From JBBSBY01 sp038205805 (GTDB lineage: Bacteria; Desulfobacterota; Desulfomonilia; Desulfomonilales; Desulfomonilaceae), in the NCBI GenBank assembly GCA_038205805.1, contig JBBRBO010000002.1, positions 70,150 to 134,149 on the forward strand: a stretch of 64,000 bases of DNA, given 5' to 3'. This document shows, in pieces, positions 25,283 through 34,189 of this stretch (its first letter is position 1; each line of letters opens with the position of its first letter). Under the pieces are notes generated by a model. That model was not told the origin of the DNA and searched no databases. It worked only from the letters and a program-made list of their open reading frames with translations. The translations under genes and the position numbers were made by a program.

Positions 25283-26563
25283 ATGAACCGTGAACACATA
25301 TCGCGGAGACGAAAGATCTGGTCGGTTTTTTTTTCTCTGATCGTATTTTCCATAACTGCGCTGCTGGTTTCCTGTGGTGGACCAAAGGAAAAGACCGGCA
25401 AGCCCGACTTCCCCGTGCCGGTGGAATTAGCCAAGGTTGAACAAAAGGACACTGCCGTTTATCTCGAGGGCATAGGTAACATCGCCGCATACAACGTGGT
25501 TGACATCAAGGCGCGGGTCACGGGAGAACTCATCCGCATCTTCTTCAAGGAAGGCGATTATCTCAAGCCGGATCAGGACATCTTTACCATTGATCCTGCG
25601 CCCTTCGAGGCTAAGGTCAAGGAGATAGACGCCCGCGTGAATCAGTCAAGGGTGCAGTATGAGCAGGCTAAACGAGAATACAAGCGATTTCAGACATTAC
25701 ACGACCAAAAGGCTATTAGTTTAGAGCAACTCGAAACCAAAGAAGTCGATATGAACGCCAAGTTTTTCGAGATGCGTCTGCACGAAGCCGAGCTGGAAAC
25801 GGCGCTCCTGAACCTGAGCTATTGTCACATCAAATCCCCCATAGCCGGTAAGTCCGGTGAAAAGCTCATAGACAATTTCAATATGGTGAATGCCAACCAG
25901 GACAAACTAGTTACCATCAGGCAAACACAACCCATAAAGGCCAAATTTTCCCTACCCGGCAAGTATCTCCTTGAGATTCAGAAATTTGCGGAAAAGCATC
26001 CCCTCGAGGTCACTATCAAAATAGGCAATGGCGAGCCCCCCGAGACCGGCGTTTTGACCCTAATTGACTCCACGATCAACCCGCGAACCGGTATGATTGC
26101 CCTGGAAGGCACGTTTGAGAATAAGGAGTCCAAGCTTTGGCCGGGACAGTTCGTGCATGTGCGCCTGAAACTCCGTGAGGATCCGAACAGCGTAGTAGTT
26201 AGCGACAAGGCGGTAAACGATGGCCCCGACGGTCAATTCGCCTGGGTAGTGGCCGAAGACCAGAGTGTAAGCATGCGACCGATGAAGGTGGCGCGGCGGG
26301 ACGGCGGCCTGGTTATCGTCGCGGAAGGCTTAAAACCGGGCGAAACCGTCGTCACTAGCGGCGCTCTCATGTTACGACCCGGCGCCAAAGTCATCACCAG
26401 GGAACAGATGCGGCAAATGCAACAGGCCGGCGGTCCTCCCAGCGGCGGCCCCGGCGCCCCCCAAAAAGCCGGAGGTAAAGGCGACGGTAAACCGGAGACT
26501 CCCGACAAGCCTCCTACAGCGCATCCGGGAAGTCCGGCTCACAAAGGTGACGCGAAGAAATGA
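25283..26563 (+). CDS. RND efflux periplasmic adaptor (membrane fusion lipoprotein)
   Basis: Links the inner-membrane RND pump to an outer-membrane channel. The 426-residue protein has a lipoprotein signal with lipobox LLVSC (Cys31), a barrel-sandwich half (VVDIKARVTGELIRIFFKEGDYLKPDQ), a helical hairpin (about 115-185), LSYCHIKSPIAG, the beta-barrel domain, and a tail rich in Gly, Pro and Lys from about 378 on. That tail is unusual in length and composition. AAGGCGG is about 8 nt before the ATG. The stop overlaps the start of the pump gene (ATGA). Substrate not predictable. Confidence 0.9.
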   Translation: MNREHISRRRKIWSVFFSLIVFSITALLVSCGGPKEKTGKPDFPVPVELAKVEQKDTAVYLEGIGNIAAYNVVDIKARVTGELIRIFFKEGDYLKPDQDIFTIDPAPFEAKVKEIDARVNQSRVQYEQAKREYKRFQTLHDQKAISLEQLETKEVDMNAKFFEMRLHEAELETALLNLSYCHIKSPIAGKSGEKLIDNFNMVNANQDKLVTIRQTQPIKAKFSLPGKYLLEIQKFAEKHPLEVTIKIGNGEPPETGVLTLIDSTINPRTGMIALEGTFENKESKLWPGQFVHVRLKLREDPNSVVVSDKAVNDGPDGQFAWVVAEDQSVSMRPMKVARRDGGLVIVAEGLKPGETVVTSGALMLRPGAKVITREQMRQMQQAGGPPSGGPGAPQKAGGKGDGKPETPDKPPTAHPGSPAHKGDAKK

Positions 26564-29500
26564 ACATCACGGAAATCTTCATACGTCGCCCGGTCCTAAC
26601 CATAACCCTGATGGCGGCCATGATCTTCTTCGGGGTAATCGGCTATATTTACCTGCCTGTTTCCGCTTTGCCGCAGGTGGACTTCCCCACCATATCCGTG
26701 CAGGCGTTGCTGCCGGGAGCGGATCCCGAAACAATGGCCTCCAGCGTGGCCACACCCCTGGAAAAGCAGTTCTCGGCCATAGACGGGCTGAGAACCATGA
26801 GTTCGTCCAGCAGCCAAGGCAAGACCACCATCAACCTGCAGTTTGATCTAAATCGTAAGATCGACGGCGCAGGCATGGACGTCCAGGCGGCGATCACCAA
26901 GGCTTCAGGATTGCTCCCCCCGAACATGCCGAGTCCGCCTACCTTCAGTAAGGTGAACCCGGCGGAGCGCCCCATCTTTTACATGGCCATGTCGTCGGAT
27001 ACCATGCCGCTCTACAAGGTGAACGACTACGCCGAAACCTACGTGTCGAATACCTTATCGCTCATACCCGGTGTGGCGCAGATCATCAACTACAGTCAGC
27101 AAAAATTTACGGTGCGTATCTACGTGCGCCCGGATCTATTGGCGGCAAAACGCATTGGTCTCAATGACGTCATGCGCGCCGTGGTGTCCCAGAATGTGAA
27201 CCTGCCGCTGGGAACCCTGGACGGCCCCGCGGAGACGCGAACGATCAAGGCCTCCGGTCAGCTAATGGACGCTGCCGCATACGAGCCGATAATCGTATCC
27301 TACGTGGAGGGTCAACCAGTTCGCCTCAAGGACATCGCCCAAATCGAAAACAGCGTCTACGCGGACAAGGTGACCAGCTTTTATAACGGTAAGCAGGTCG
27401 TCGCCTTGGCCGTGCAGAGACAGCCGGGATCAAATACCATCAACATTGTGGATGAAATCCGCAAGCTGTTGCCCGTAATCCGCACATCTTTGCCGCCCAC
27501 GATCAAGCTTGAGATCATCTACGACATGTCCGAATCCATTCGGGCGTCCATCCACGATGTAAAACTTACCTTGTTAATAGCCATAGCGCTGGTAATCGGG
27601 GTGGTGTTCATTTTCTTGCGGAATATCTACGCCACCATCATAGCCAGTATCGCTATCCCTCTGTCGATTATTTGCACCTTCGGAGTCATGTACTCCCTGG
27701 GCTTTTCGCTCGATAACTTGTCGCTCATGGCTCTGGTGCTCTCCGTAGGCTTTGTCGTTGACGACGCCATTGTGGTGCTCGAAAACATCGTACGGCATCT
27801 CGAAATGGGCAAAAAGCCGTTCCAAGCTGCGGTAGACGGAGCGGGGCAGATCGTTTTCACGATCATCTCCATGACCTCCAGCCTCGCGGTGGTGTTTGTC
27901 CCGATTATGTTTATGGCTGGTATTTACGGTCGCGTTCTCAACGAATTTGCCGTGACGATTACGGTAGCCATCGTGCTCTCCGGTATTTCCGCGCTTATGG
28001 CGAGTCCCATGTTGAGCAGTCGTCTCTTAAGCCCCAGAACAAAGCTTGCGGAGACCGACCCCATTTTCGGCGCCATGCTCAAATTTTACGCCTGGACGCT
28101 CAGGAGCGCCATTCGGCATCGCGCGGTCATGCTTGTAGTTGCCGCGCTTGTACTTGGTGGAACCCTCTACATCTTCGCGGTGATTCCTAAGGGATTTGTC
28201 CCTCCTGAGGACATGAACTACATGATCGGATTCAATATCGCGGGGCAGGGGATTTCCCCGGAAGCCATGAAGGCCAACCTCAGACAACTTGAACCGATGC
28301 TCAAGAGTGATCCGGACATTCGATCCGTGCTCAATGTGGCGGGATTTCCTCAAAGGAATCAGGGCTTTACCATTGCGTTCCTAAAGGACCGGCCCCCGCG
28401 TGCGGCTCCGGCCACGGCGGTTATGGCGCGACTCTTCCCGGTGGCGAATTCCTTGCCCGGTCTGATGACCTTCTTTTCCGTGCCGCCCCTCATCGAAATC
28501 AACACGGAATTTACGGCGAGTCCTTATCAGCTTATTCTACAATCAGCGGATACGCGGGCGTTGTTCCCTGCGGCGCAAAAGCTTACGTACGCTATGTACG
28601 CGATGCCGCAGCTCAAGGGTGTAAACTCGAATCTCTACATTCAGAATCCCGAAGTCTTTCTAGATATTCAGCGGGACAAGGCCGGTTCACTCGGCATCAG
28701 CGCGGAAGAACTCGAGCAGTCGGCGTTTTCCGCATTCGGTTCGCGCGAAATCTCAAATATTTACGCCTCCACAGACACCTACAAGGTCGTGCTTCAAGTA
28801 GGCAAATCGTACCAGGTGAATGAAGGGCAAGTGGCGGACATTTACCTGAAGAACACCACGGGCGACATGGTCAGGTTGGACGTGGTAGCGGACCTAAAGC
28901 CTCAGGTGGGTCCCTTAACCATCAACCACTATGGGCAATTGCCCTCGGTCACGATCTCTTATGATACGGCCCCTGGGTATTCCCTGGGTCAGGCGACCGA
29001 AGCGCTCCGTAAAACAGCGTCGCAAATCCTCCCCGACGTAGTGCTTTCAAAGTTCAGCGGCACCGCCGAAGCGTTCGAAACCTCCATTCGCAGCCTGTCA
29101 ATATTGCTCATTTTTGCCATTGTCATTATCTATATGATTCTGGCCGCGCTTTACGAGAGCTTTCTCCATCCGCTGACCATCATTGCCGGATTGCCCTCCG
29201 CAGCGTTTGGGGGCTTGCTCGTACTGTGGCTCTTCGGCTATGAGCTGAACCTCTATGGATTTGTGGGGCTCTTTATGCTCATTGGTATCGTGAAGAAAAA
29301 CGCGATCATGGTGGTAGATTTCGCCCTGGAAGCCGAGCGCGAAGGGAAAACCCCCCTTGAGGCCGCCGTGGAAGGCTCTTTAGCGCGCTTTCGGCCCATC
29401 ATGATGACCACCATTGCGGCGGTGGCGGGCATGTTTCCCATAGCTGTAGGGTACGGCGCCGGTGGGGCCTCGCGTCAGCCTATGGGACTCGCGGTGGTCG

Positions 29501-29631
29501 GCGGGTTGCTGCTTTCCCAGGTGGTGACGCTTTATCTCACGCCTGTAGTGTATTCCTATCTAGCGTCGTTGCAGCTATGGCGCCGCAAGAGGACTGCGCA
29601 CAACCGAGAACTCATGGGCATACCCGATTAG
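26560..29631 (+). CDS. RND family efflux transporter, AcrB/MdtB-like
   Basis: Proton-driven inner-membrane pump of 1023 residues. It starts ITEIFIRRPVLTITLMAAMIF, the HAE-1 family first helix, and has two large periplasmic loops, the proton-relay Asp pair in VGFVVDDAIVVLENI (TM4) and the GIVKKNAIMVVDFA motif of TM10. Sequence style is closest to the MdtB/MdtC or MuxB type multidrug pumps. Overlap with the adaptor gene shows translational coupling. No TolC-type outer-membrane gene follows, so a channel encoded elsewhere must serve it. Confidence 0.92.
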   Translation: MNITEIFIRRPVLTITLMAAMIFFGVIGYIYLPVSALPQVDFPTISVQALLPGADPETMASSVATPLEKQFSAIDGLRTMSSSSSQGKTTINLQFDLNRKIDGAGMDVQAAITKASGLLPPNMPSPPTFSKVNPAERPIFYMAMSSDTMPLYKVNDYAETYVSNTLSLIPGVAQIINYSQQKFTVRIYVRPDLLAAKRIGLNDVMRAVVSQNVNLPLGTLDGPAETRTIKASGQLMDAAAYEPIIVSYVEGQPVRLKDIAQIENSVYADKVTSFYNGKQVVALAVQRQPGSNTINIVDEIRKLLPVIRTSLPPTIKLEIIYDMSESIRASIHDVKLTLLIAIALVIGVVFIFLRNIYATIIASIAIPLSIICTFGVMYSLGFSLDNLSLMALVLSVGFVVDDAIVVLENIVRHLEMGKKPFQAAVDGAGQIVFTIISMTSSLAVVFVPIMFMAGIYGRVLNEFAVTITVAIVLSGISALMASPMLSSRLLSPRTKLAETDPIFGAMLKFYAWTLRSAIRHRAVMLVVAALVLGGTLYIFAVIPKGFVPPEDMNYMIGFNIAGQGISPEAMKANLRQLEPMLKSDPDIRSVLNVAGFPQRNQGFTIAFLKDRPPRAAPATAVMARLFPVANSLPGLMTFFSVPPLIEINTEFTASPYQLILQSADTRALFPAAQKLTYAMYAMPQLKGVNSNLYIQNPEVFLDIQRDKAGSLGISAEELEQSAFSAFGSREISNIYASTDTYKVVLQVGKSYQVNEGQVADIYLKNTTGDMVRLDVVADLKPQVGPLTINHYGQLPSVTISYDTAPGYSLGQATEALRKTASQILPDVVLSKFSGTAEAFETSIRSLSILLIFAIVIIYMILAALYESFLHPLTIIAGLPSAAFGGLLVLWLFGYELNLYGFVGLFMLIGIVKKNAIMVVDFALEAEREGKTPLEAAVEGSLARFRPIMMTTIAAVAGMFPIAVGYGAGGASRQPMGLAVVGGLLLSQVVTLYLTPVVYSYLASLQLWRRKRTAHNRELMGIPD

Positions 29632-30514
29632 GATTGGGAGCATGAAGCAAGGAGAGTCGCTGCGCGTAAATTCGTGGGGAGGTCGTCCGCTCAAGCCTTG
29701 CAAATCCGGGCTAGGAAGATTTTGGGGCAACCCTCTTGCAGATGAACGCTAAGCGACAATCCCGACCCGCACATTAAGACGGGCTGAAATATGGAATGGC
29801 TGATATGGAGGGGAGAGGGTGTTTTCGCCGGCTTTGTCTACGCACAAAGCCCACGTCCTGCAAACCTGTTCCGCTGAGGCCATAGGAGACGCCGTGTACA
29901 CGCTCTTGCGTGCATTACCACTGCGGCGTGACAATAATGAGCAAAAAACGCCGTTCCCCCTCAGATGAGTCATTCGTCATGAGCAGTGCTTTGGAAAACG
30001 CCTCCGGGCCGCTCTATAAGACCTTTTACTTTTTTGCCTTGACAACTTAATATTTTACTATACGATAGAAAGTAGAGCTTACGCAACTTTTATTTCAAAG
30101 AATCGTCCAGTTTTTTGGAAGGGTTCACCAAGCCGAGGGCGGTTCTATGCCCAACACTTGTCGGCGCGTTAATCTTTCATCCTGTGAACGTTGAAGAGAA
30201 GCCGGCTTCCTACTACTGTAGGAGACGAAGGAATTCACATCCCTCGTCAACTCCGGTGAGGAGCTTTCCGTTTCCTTTGCAGCGCCTAAGGAAAAACTAT
30301 GGGCGGGTGTCCGACAATTCGGGAGAGAGTCTGGTGGGCAAGCATGGCGCTACTGGAGCGCTTGAGTACCAAACTCGCTTTCAATAAAGGGAAGTATCGT
30401 CACAACCATGCAGTTCTCCAAGCCCAACACGCGGCATGGCTGAACCGAATACCGTGGGCATTGAAAAGACGCGAGACGCTTTGCGTAAGGCGACTGACGC
30501 CTAGCGAACCACTC
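29632..30514 (+). other. Long gene-free stretch (883 bp)
   Basis: Contains an orphan promoter-like pair at 30039-30066 and a 6-bp hairpin TCCTAC/GTAGGA (30209-30224). Several short ORFs are present, none with a credible ribosome site plus homology. An open frame without a start codon (about 30223-30366) has ordinary-looking protein composition and could be a remnant. Confidence 0.35.
30039..30066 (+). promoter_or_regulatory. Orphan sigma-70-like promoter
   Basis: TTGACA (30039-30044) with TACGAT (30061-30066, 4/6) and a 16-nt spacer in an AT-rich segment. No gene follows on this strand for 1.4 kb, so it could serve a small RNA or be chance. Confidence 0.35.
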
Positions 30515-31231
30515 TTAATGGAGCAGAGCCGGTGGTTCGTCTTCTGCCGAAGCAGAATCTTCGAACTTGTTGGAAAGCAGGCCCAGTTCCAACCGCGTGT
30601 CGTGAATGAGGCGCTCGGTTTCTCTCATTATCCGGCGGAGATCCGCATCTGAGATTCGGTTGAGTTCTTCCGGTCGAAGGCGGCCCATTATAGCGGTGAG
30701 TTCATCCAGACGTTTGGATAACGGAGTAACCGGCGCAGTCTCGATCGGCGAGTGGGGAGCGCCTGTGGAACGATTCTTGTACACGTACAACGCCAAACCG
30801 ATAACTATTCCGGCTAATAGAGCCGGCAAACACAAGAAAATATACGGATTCAAAGCAATCCCCCATAGCATACCGGAGTGATCCTGAAAAAAGCGCTCGG
30901 CGCTCTGATTTAGACCCTGGACATCTTGCTCGATGGCATTCACTCCCCGACGGACGTCATAGACGCGCTCGTCGATGGAAATCACGCGATTACGTATTCC
31001 GTTCATATCCACTTTGATTTCCGCCGTGTTTCGGGAAATCCCCGAGACATCCGCTCCGATGGCGGGCAGTGTCTCGTTGCGCATCGTGGATGTCTGTTCA
31101 AGGACGGCTCGGGTGTGCGAACGAATGTCCCGTCCGAAGTAGACGAGGGTGATCATCAGGCCTGCCTGAAGCAAGAGCATTGCGCCCATGAACAGCGCCG
31201 GCATGTTTACGCCTTTGAATGAAGCGCGCAT
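30515..31231 (-). CDS. Two-helix membrane protein with coiled-coil loop
   Basis: Not recognised. The 238-residue protein (ATG 31231; GGTAGGT upstream) has a membrane helix near 12-30 (ALFMGAMLLLQAGLMITLVYF), an extracytoplasmic helical segment of about 85 residues with heptad-like spacing (VSGISRNTAEIKVDM, RVISIDERVYDVRRGV), a second membrane helix (FLCLPALLAGIVIGLALYVY), and a cytoplasmic helical tail. The layout recalls the extracellular part of methyl-accepting or sensor proteins but no signalling domain is present. It stands divergent from the UGA-containing thioredoxin-like gene. Confidence 0.65.
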   Translation of the reverse strand: MRASFKGVNMPALFMGAMLLLQAGLMITLVYFGRDIRSHTRAVLEQTSTMRNETLPAIGADVSGISRNTAEIKVDMNGIRNRVISIDERVYDVRRGVNAIEQDVQGLNQSAERFFQDHSGMLWGIALNPYIFLCLPALLAGIVIGLALYVYKNRSTGAPHSPIETAPVTPLSKRLDELTAIMGRLRPEELNRISDADLRRIMRETERLIHDTRLELGLLSNKFEDSASAEDEPPALLH

Positions 31232-31543
31232 GCGATACCTACCGTTTACCTTGTCTTGAAGGCGCACCCCTGAAGGGCAGAAGAGAAGCCCGTGGGCGCG
31301 CACGCGTATGGCTTAATAGTTCACCCAGGTTGACACGGCTCTGCCTACTGCCTAAGGTCGGCGTCTCGAGGTGAACAGTTATCGTATGTCTTAGCTGTTG
31401 ACGTATCATAGAGCGAAAGTCTGATGAATTCAACAGAAAACGCGTGCCTATCGCCACGGGGCTCAATCGTGTAACCTGTTCTTACAACATGACGCACGCT
31501 TTGCGTGTGGTCTCTCGGAGAAAAAACTCTAGGAGGGAACGGA
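31232..31543 (+). other. Divergent gap (312 bp)
   Basis: Holds promoters for the flanking divergent genes. TTGACG at 31398-31403 has no good -10 partner. The AGGAGGG at 31531-31537 is the ribosome site of the next gene. Confidence 0.3.
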
Positions 31544-32113
31544 ATGTCGGATATCACGTGGGAAACCGATTACAAGAAAGCCTTGGAAAGAGCCGCCCAA
31601 GAGGGCAAACCGGTGTTGGCGGACTTTTTCAACCCCGAATGAATTGGCTGCAAACAGATGGATGCTGTAACGTATCCTAACGATGAAGTGAAGCAATTGA
31701 CACCGCAGTTTGTTATTCCTTTGCGTCTTCACCACGATGATCCTGAACTTGCGCCGAAGTATACTATTAAATGGACACCCGCGCTCCTTACCTTAGACAA
31801 AGACGGCGTCGTACATCAGCGAATTACAGGCTTTTTAGGTCCGGAAGAATTTCTCGCCTCGCAACTGCTGGGAGCGGGTAAGATGTATTTCGACCTGGGA
31901 GACTACGACAAGGCGCTGGCGAATTTCAGCACGTTGGAACGCAGATTTGCTAAATCCACGTTTATTCCCGAAATGACATATTACCGTGGAGTGGCTCAAT
32001 ATAAAAGCAGCCATGATCCCAAAAACTTACGCAAAGCATACGATATGCTTAAAAGCTCCTTTCCCGATAATCAATGGACCGAACGAGCTTATCCGTATAG
32101 ATTAATAGACTGA
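31544..32113 (+). CDS. Thioredoxin-like protein with in-frame UGA, probable selenoprotein (Sec33)
   Basis: ATG 31544 has a near-perfect ribosome site (AGGAGGG, 6-nt spacing). The frame meets TGA at 31640-31642 (codon 33) and then stays open for 156 more codons to TGA 32111-32113, total 189 residues. Around the TGA the protein reads ADFFNPE-U-IGCKQMD, so the UGA falls exactly where the first Cys of a thioredoxin C-x-x-C site belongs (U-x-x-C). Further thioredoxin-fold features are the WTPALLTLDKDG cis-Pro strand and ITGFLGPEEFL. The C-terminal 80 residues look TPR-like (YFDLGDYDKALANFSTL). An ordinary caller would start at the internal ATG 31658 and miss the active site. A small hairpin with GG in its loop follows the UGA. 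Confidence 0.85.
31640..31668 (+). promoter_or_regulatory. Candidate bacterial SECIS element
   Basis: Downstream of TGA 31640-31642, ACAG (31654-31657) pairs with CTGT (31665-31668) around the loop ATGGATG. The GG in the loop lies 18-19 nt after the UGA, within the usual distance for bacterial SECIS. The stem is short (4 bp), so the structure needs a folding check. Confidence 0.45.
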
Positions 32114-32519
32114 AGATAGCCGTTCACGAGGAGGCGCTGTTCGGAATGACGAAGGGGCGCTTCCCGGCTGTAGTTGAACGGCGGCCCCGATAGATTAGCC
32201 TCGGGGTCACTGTTCCCCGTCTTCCGTTAAGAATGCGCCGAGACATAAGATTCTGCGCCTGATTTTATGAGCGCAAACAGAGCTTTTTCGGCCGCAGGCC
32301 CCCAAGAGCGCCTTCCGCCGGTTCTCGGTTTATCGTGATCTTATAGCGATGTGCTTTCAAAAAAGTAAGATAGGTGGAGCTTTTGTTGCAAAGCCGGTTT
32401 CCGCAATTGCAAAATTGCTTGGAGAGGGTTTGGGACCCATCCTTCTTTCAAGAAGATTCTCTCCCATATTACTTTTTCGATTAGGCATTGGTATTATACT
32501 TTTTTAGCGAGGGTTTGCA
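32114..32519 (+). other. Gene-free stretch before cobS
   Basis: An 8-bp stem GGCCCCGA/TCGGGGTC (32183-32208) follows the thioredoxin-like gene but has no T run. I looked for a cobalamin riboswitch (B12 box) before cobS and did not find one. AT-rich sequence near 32470-32505 probably holds the cobS promoter (TATACT-like at 32498). Confidence 0.35.
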
Positions 32520-33239
32520 TTGCAGGACATCAAAACGGCTTTAGCCTTTTTAACAATTTTTAGACCGAGGCTCGATCCTATCCCTGATATGAAGCAGGTG
32601 GGTGAGTCCGCATGGGCTTTTCCTCTCATCGGCGCGGGCATAGGCCTGGTCTTGGTGCTGGGGAAGGCGCTGCTCGGGCTGGTATTTCCTCCAATTATAA
32701 CTGCATTGGGCGTTCTTACCTTGTGGTTGATTGTTACGGGCGGCCTTCATGTGGATGGATGGTGTGATTGCTGGGACGCGCTCGCCGCGCCTGTGACTCC
32801 GGAGCGGCGCCGGGAGATCCTCAAAGATTCACGTTTAGGGACGTTCGGAGCAATAGCCTTGACGCTGCTGCTGGGTTTTAAGGCGGCGGCCTTGGTAGTG
32901 GCGACCCCGCTGTATCTGCCGCTCCTTGCGGCTCCCATCATCGGGCGCGGCATAATGGTAATCACGGCCAAGGACGCCTCGTACGGCGATGAGGGTATGG
33001 GCAGCGGATTTGTAGCCGGCGTCTCATCGAAAGCAATCAGAGTGGCCCTTGCCGCGATTTTGATCTTTGGTGTTCTCTGCGGCTTCCGCGGGTTTATCGC
33101 CGTGATTCTGGCCCTTGCCGCCGCATCGTGGTTCAAAGTCTTTGCCCAGAGGCGACTTGGGATGGTAAACGGCGATGTGCTCGGAGCTGTCTGCGAGCTG
33201 GCCGAGGTGGTGTTTATTGTCTTCGCAGTGGGAAGATGA
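32520..33239 (+). CDS. cobS: Adenosylcobinamide-GDP ribazoletransferase (cobalamin synthase)
   Basis: Membrane enzyme joining adenosylcobinamide-GDP with alpha-ribazole, the last assembly step of cobamides. The 239-residue protein begins DIKTALAFLTIFRPR and has GGLHVDGWCDCWDAL, the metal/substrate loop (usually DGLADTWDA; here extra Cys), KDSRLGTFGA, RGIMVITAKDASYGDEGMG and the C-terminal LGMVNGDVLGA. The start is TTG 32520, accepted because the residues that follow match the family N-terminus. It overlaps the next gene by 4 nt (ATGATG with TGA), forming a cobamide pair. Confidence 0.9.
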   Translation: MQDIKTALAFLTIFRPRLDPIPDMKQVGESAWAFPLIGAGIGLVLVLGKALLGLVFPPIITALGVLTLWLIVTGGLHVDGWCDCWDALAAPVTPERRREILKDSRLGTFGAIALTLLLGFKAAALVVATPLYLPLLAAPIIGRGIMVITAKDASYGDEGMGSGFVAGVSSKAIRVALAAILIFGVLCGFRGFIAVILALAAASWFKVFAQRRLGMVNGDVLGAVCELAEVVFIVFAVGR

Positions 33240-33991
33240 TGCGGCTTGGAACCACATCGTACATCTATCCTGCGGATATGTTGACCAACATTGAGAAGAT
33301 TGTACGATCGGCGCCGGTGATCCGGGACATCGAGCTTTTGGCGTTCGAGTCGGCCAAGGACTTGTCCGATCTCCCTACACCAAAGGAAATTGAGCGTTTG
33401 TGCGAATTGGCGGCGGACCACGATCTCACGTACACGGTCCATTTGCCCATGGATCTGCGATTGGCCGGACCACAGGCCGAGATCGCGCAGGCAGTGGCCG
33501 TTATCAAGCACTTCGAGGCTGTGTGCCCGGTGGCGTACATCACCCATTTGGCTGCCGAGGATTCACCGGATTTTGCGCAGTGGCTGGATTGCTCCCTACG
33601 TTCCGTCGGAGAGATACTGACGGCTTCGGATGTGTGTGAGAGGTTTTGTGTGGAAACGTTGGAAACCCACACCGAAGAAATGCTCTCGGCGCTCGCTTCT
33701 GAATTTCCGTGTCCTTTGTGTGTGGATGTGGGGCATTTCTGGGCTATGGCACTGGACCCTTTGCCTTTTCTACGACGCCGGCTGGAGCGCGCCAAAGTCA
33801 TACACATCCACGGGGTTGGCCGTCGAGATCACAAAAGCCTAGGGCTCATGCCCATCGAAACGCTTACGCCCACGGCGAAGTTCATTCAAGAGCGCTTCGA
33901 CGGAGTATTGACCATCGAGGTCTTCAACAAGGCCGACCTCATGGAGTCACTTGAGGTCTTGAGCCGACTCTGGGGAGATGCAGTCGCTTAA
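33236..33991 (+). CDS. cbiR: Sugar-phosphate-isomerase-like TIM barrel, CbiR-type cobamide remodelling candidate
   Basis: The 251-residue protein (ATG 33236, or 33239) overlaps cobS. It begins RLGTTSYIYPADMLTNIEKI and has the xylose isomerase/AP endonuclease 2 barrel pattern: YTVHLPMDLRL, VAYITHLA, FCVETLE, LCVDVGHFWAM, VIHIHGVG and LTIEVFN near the C-terminus, supplying His, Glu and Asp metal ligands at the strand ends. CbiR (known from Akkermansia) hydrolyses the phosphoribosyl linkage of cobamides so they can be rebuilt with another lower ligand; it belongs to this fold. Coupling to cobS makes that role likely. The name rests on memory and context. Confidence 0.7.
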   Translation: MMRLGTTSYIYPADMLTNIEKIVRSAPVIRDIELLAFESAKDLSDLPTPKEIERLCELAADHDLTYTVHLPMDLRLAGPQAEIAQAVAVIKHFEAVCPVAYITHLAAEDSPDFAQWLDCSLRSVGEILTASDVCERFCVETLETHTEEMLSALASEFPCPLCVDVGHFWAMALDPLPFLRRRLERAKVIHIHGVGRRDHKSLGLMPIETLTPTAKFIQERFDGVLTIEVFNKADLMESLEVLSRLWGDAVA

Positions 33992-34064
33992 CCGCTGGTG
34001 TGGTCGCTCTTGAATGACGCCGGCTGCTCACGCGTGTGACACGTCTCATTGCGGAGCCTTCCTA

Positions 34065-34093
34065 TTGACAGCTTTTTGAAAGGGTGGCATGAT
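34065..34093 (+). promoter_or_regulatory. Promoter of tRNA-Leu
   Basis: TTGACA (34065-34070) and CATGAT (34088-34093, 4/6) with a 17-nt spacer. The predicted start near 34100 is just before the mature tRNA at 34103. Confidence 0.65.
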
Positions 34094-34102
34094 TTCTCTC
34101 GT

Positions 34103-34189
34103 GCCGAAGTGGCGGAACTGGTAGACGCGCCAGGTTCAGGGTCTGGTGGGCGTATGCTCGTAGGAGTTCGAGTCTCCTCTTCGGCACCA
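34103..34189 (+). tRNA. tRNA-Leu (anticodon CAG)
   Basis: 87 nt including encoded CCA. The acceptor stem GCCGAAG (34103-34109) pairs with CTTCGGC (34179-34185), then A and CCA. The D arm, the anticodon stem CCAGG/TCTGG with loop TTCAGGG (anticodon CAG), a long class II variable arm, and the T arm (GGAG-TTCGAGT-CTCC) are all present. It reads Leu codon CUG. The encoded CCA is as in many bacteria. Confidence 0.97.

Noticed and set aside
29937..30050. Small ORF of 37 codons (MSKKRRSPS...) after the RND operon
   Set aside because: No ribosome site, no following structure and no recognised family.
30223..30366. Open frame starting ETKEF with ordinary-looking composition
   Set aside because: It has no start codon and is bounded by stops; too short to call a remnant with confidence.
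32114..32519. Cobalamin riboswitch before cobS
   Set aside because: I looked for the conserved B12 box and the surrounding core and found neither.
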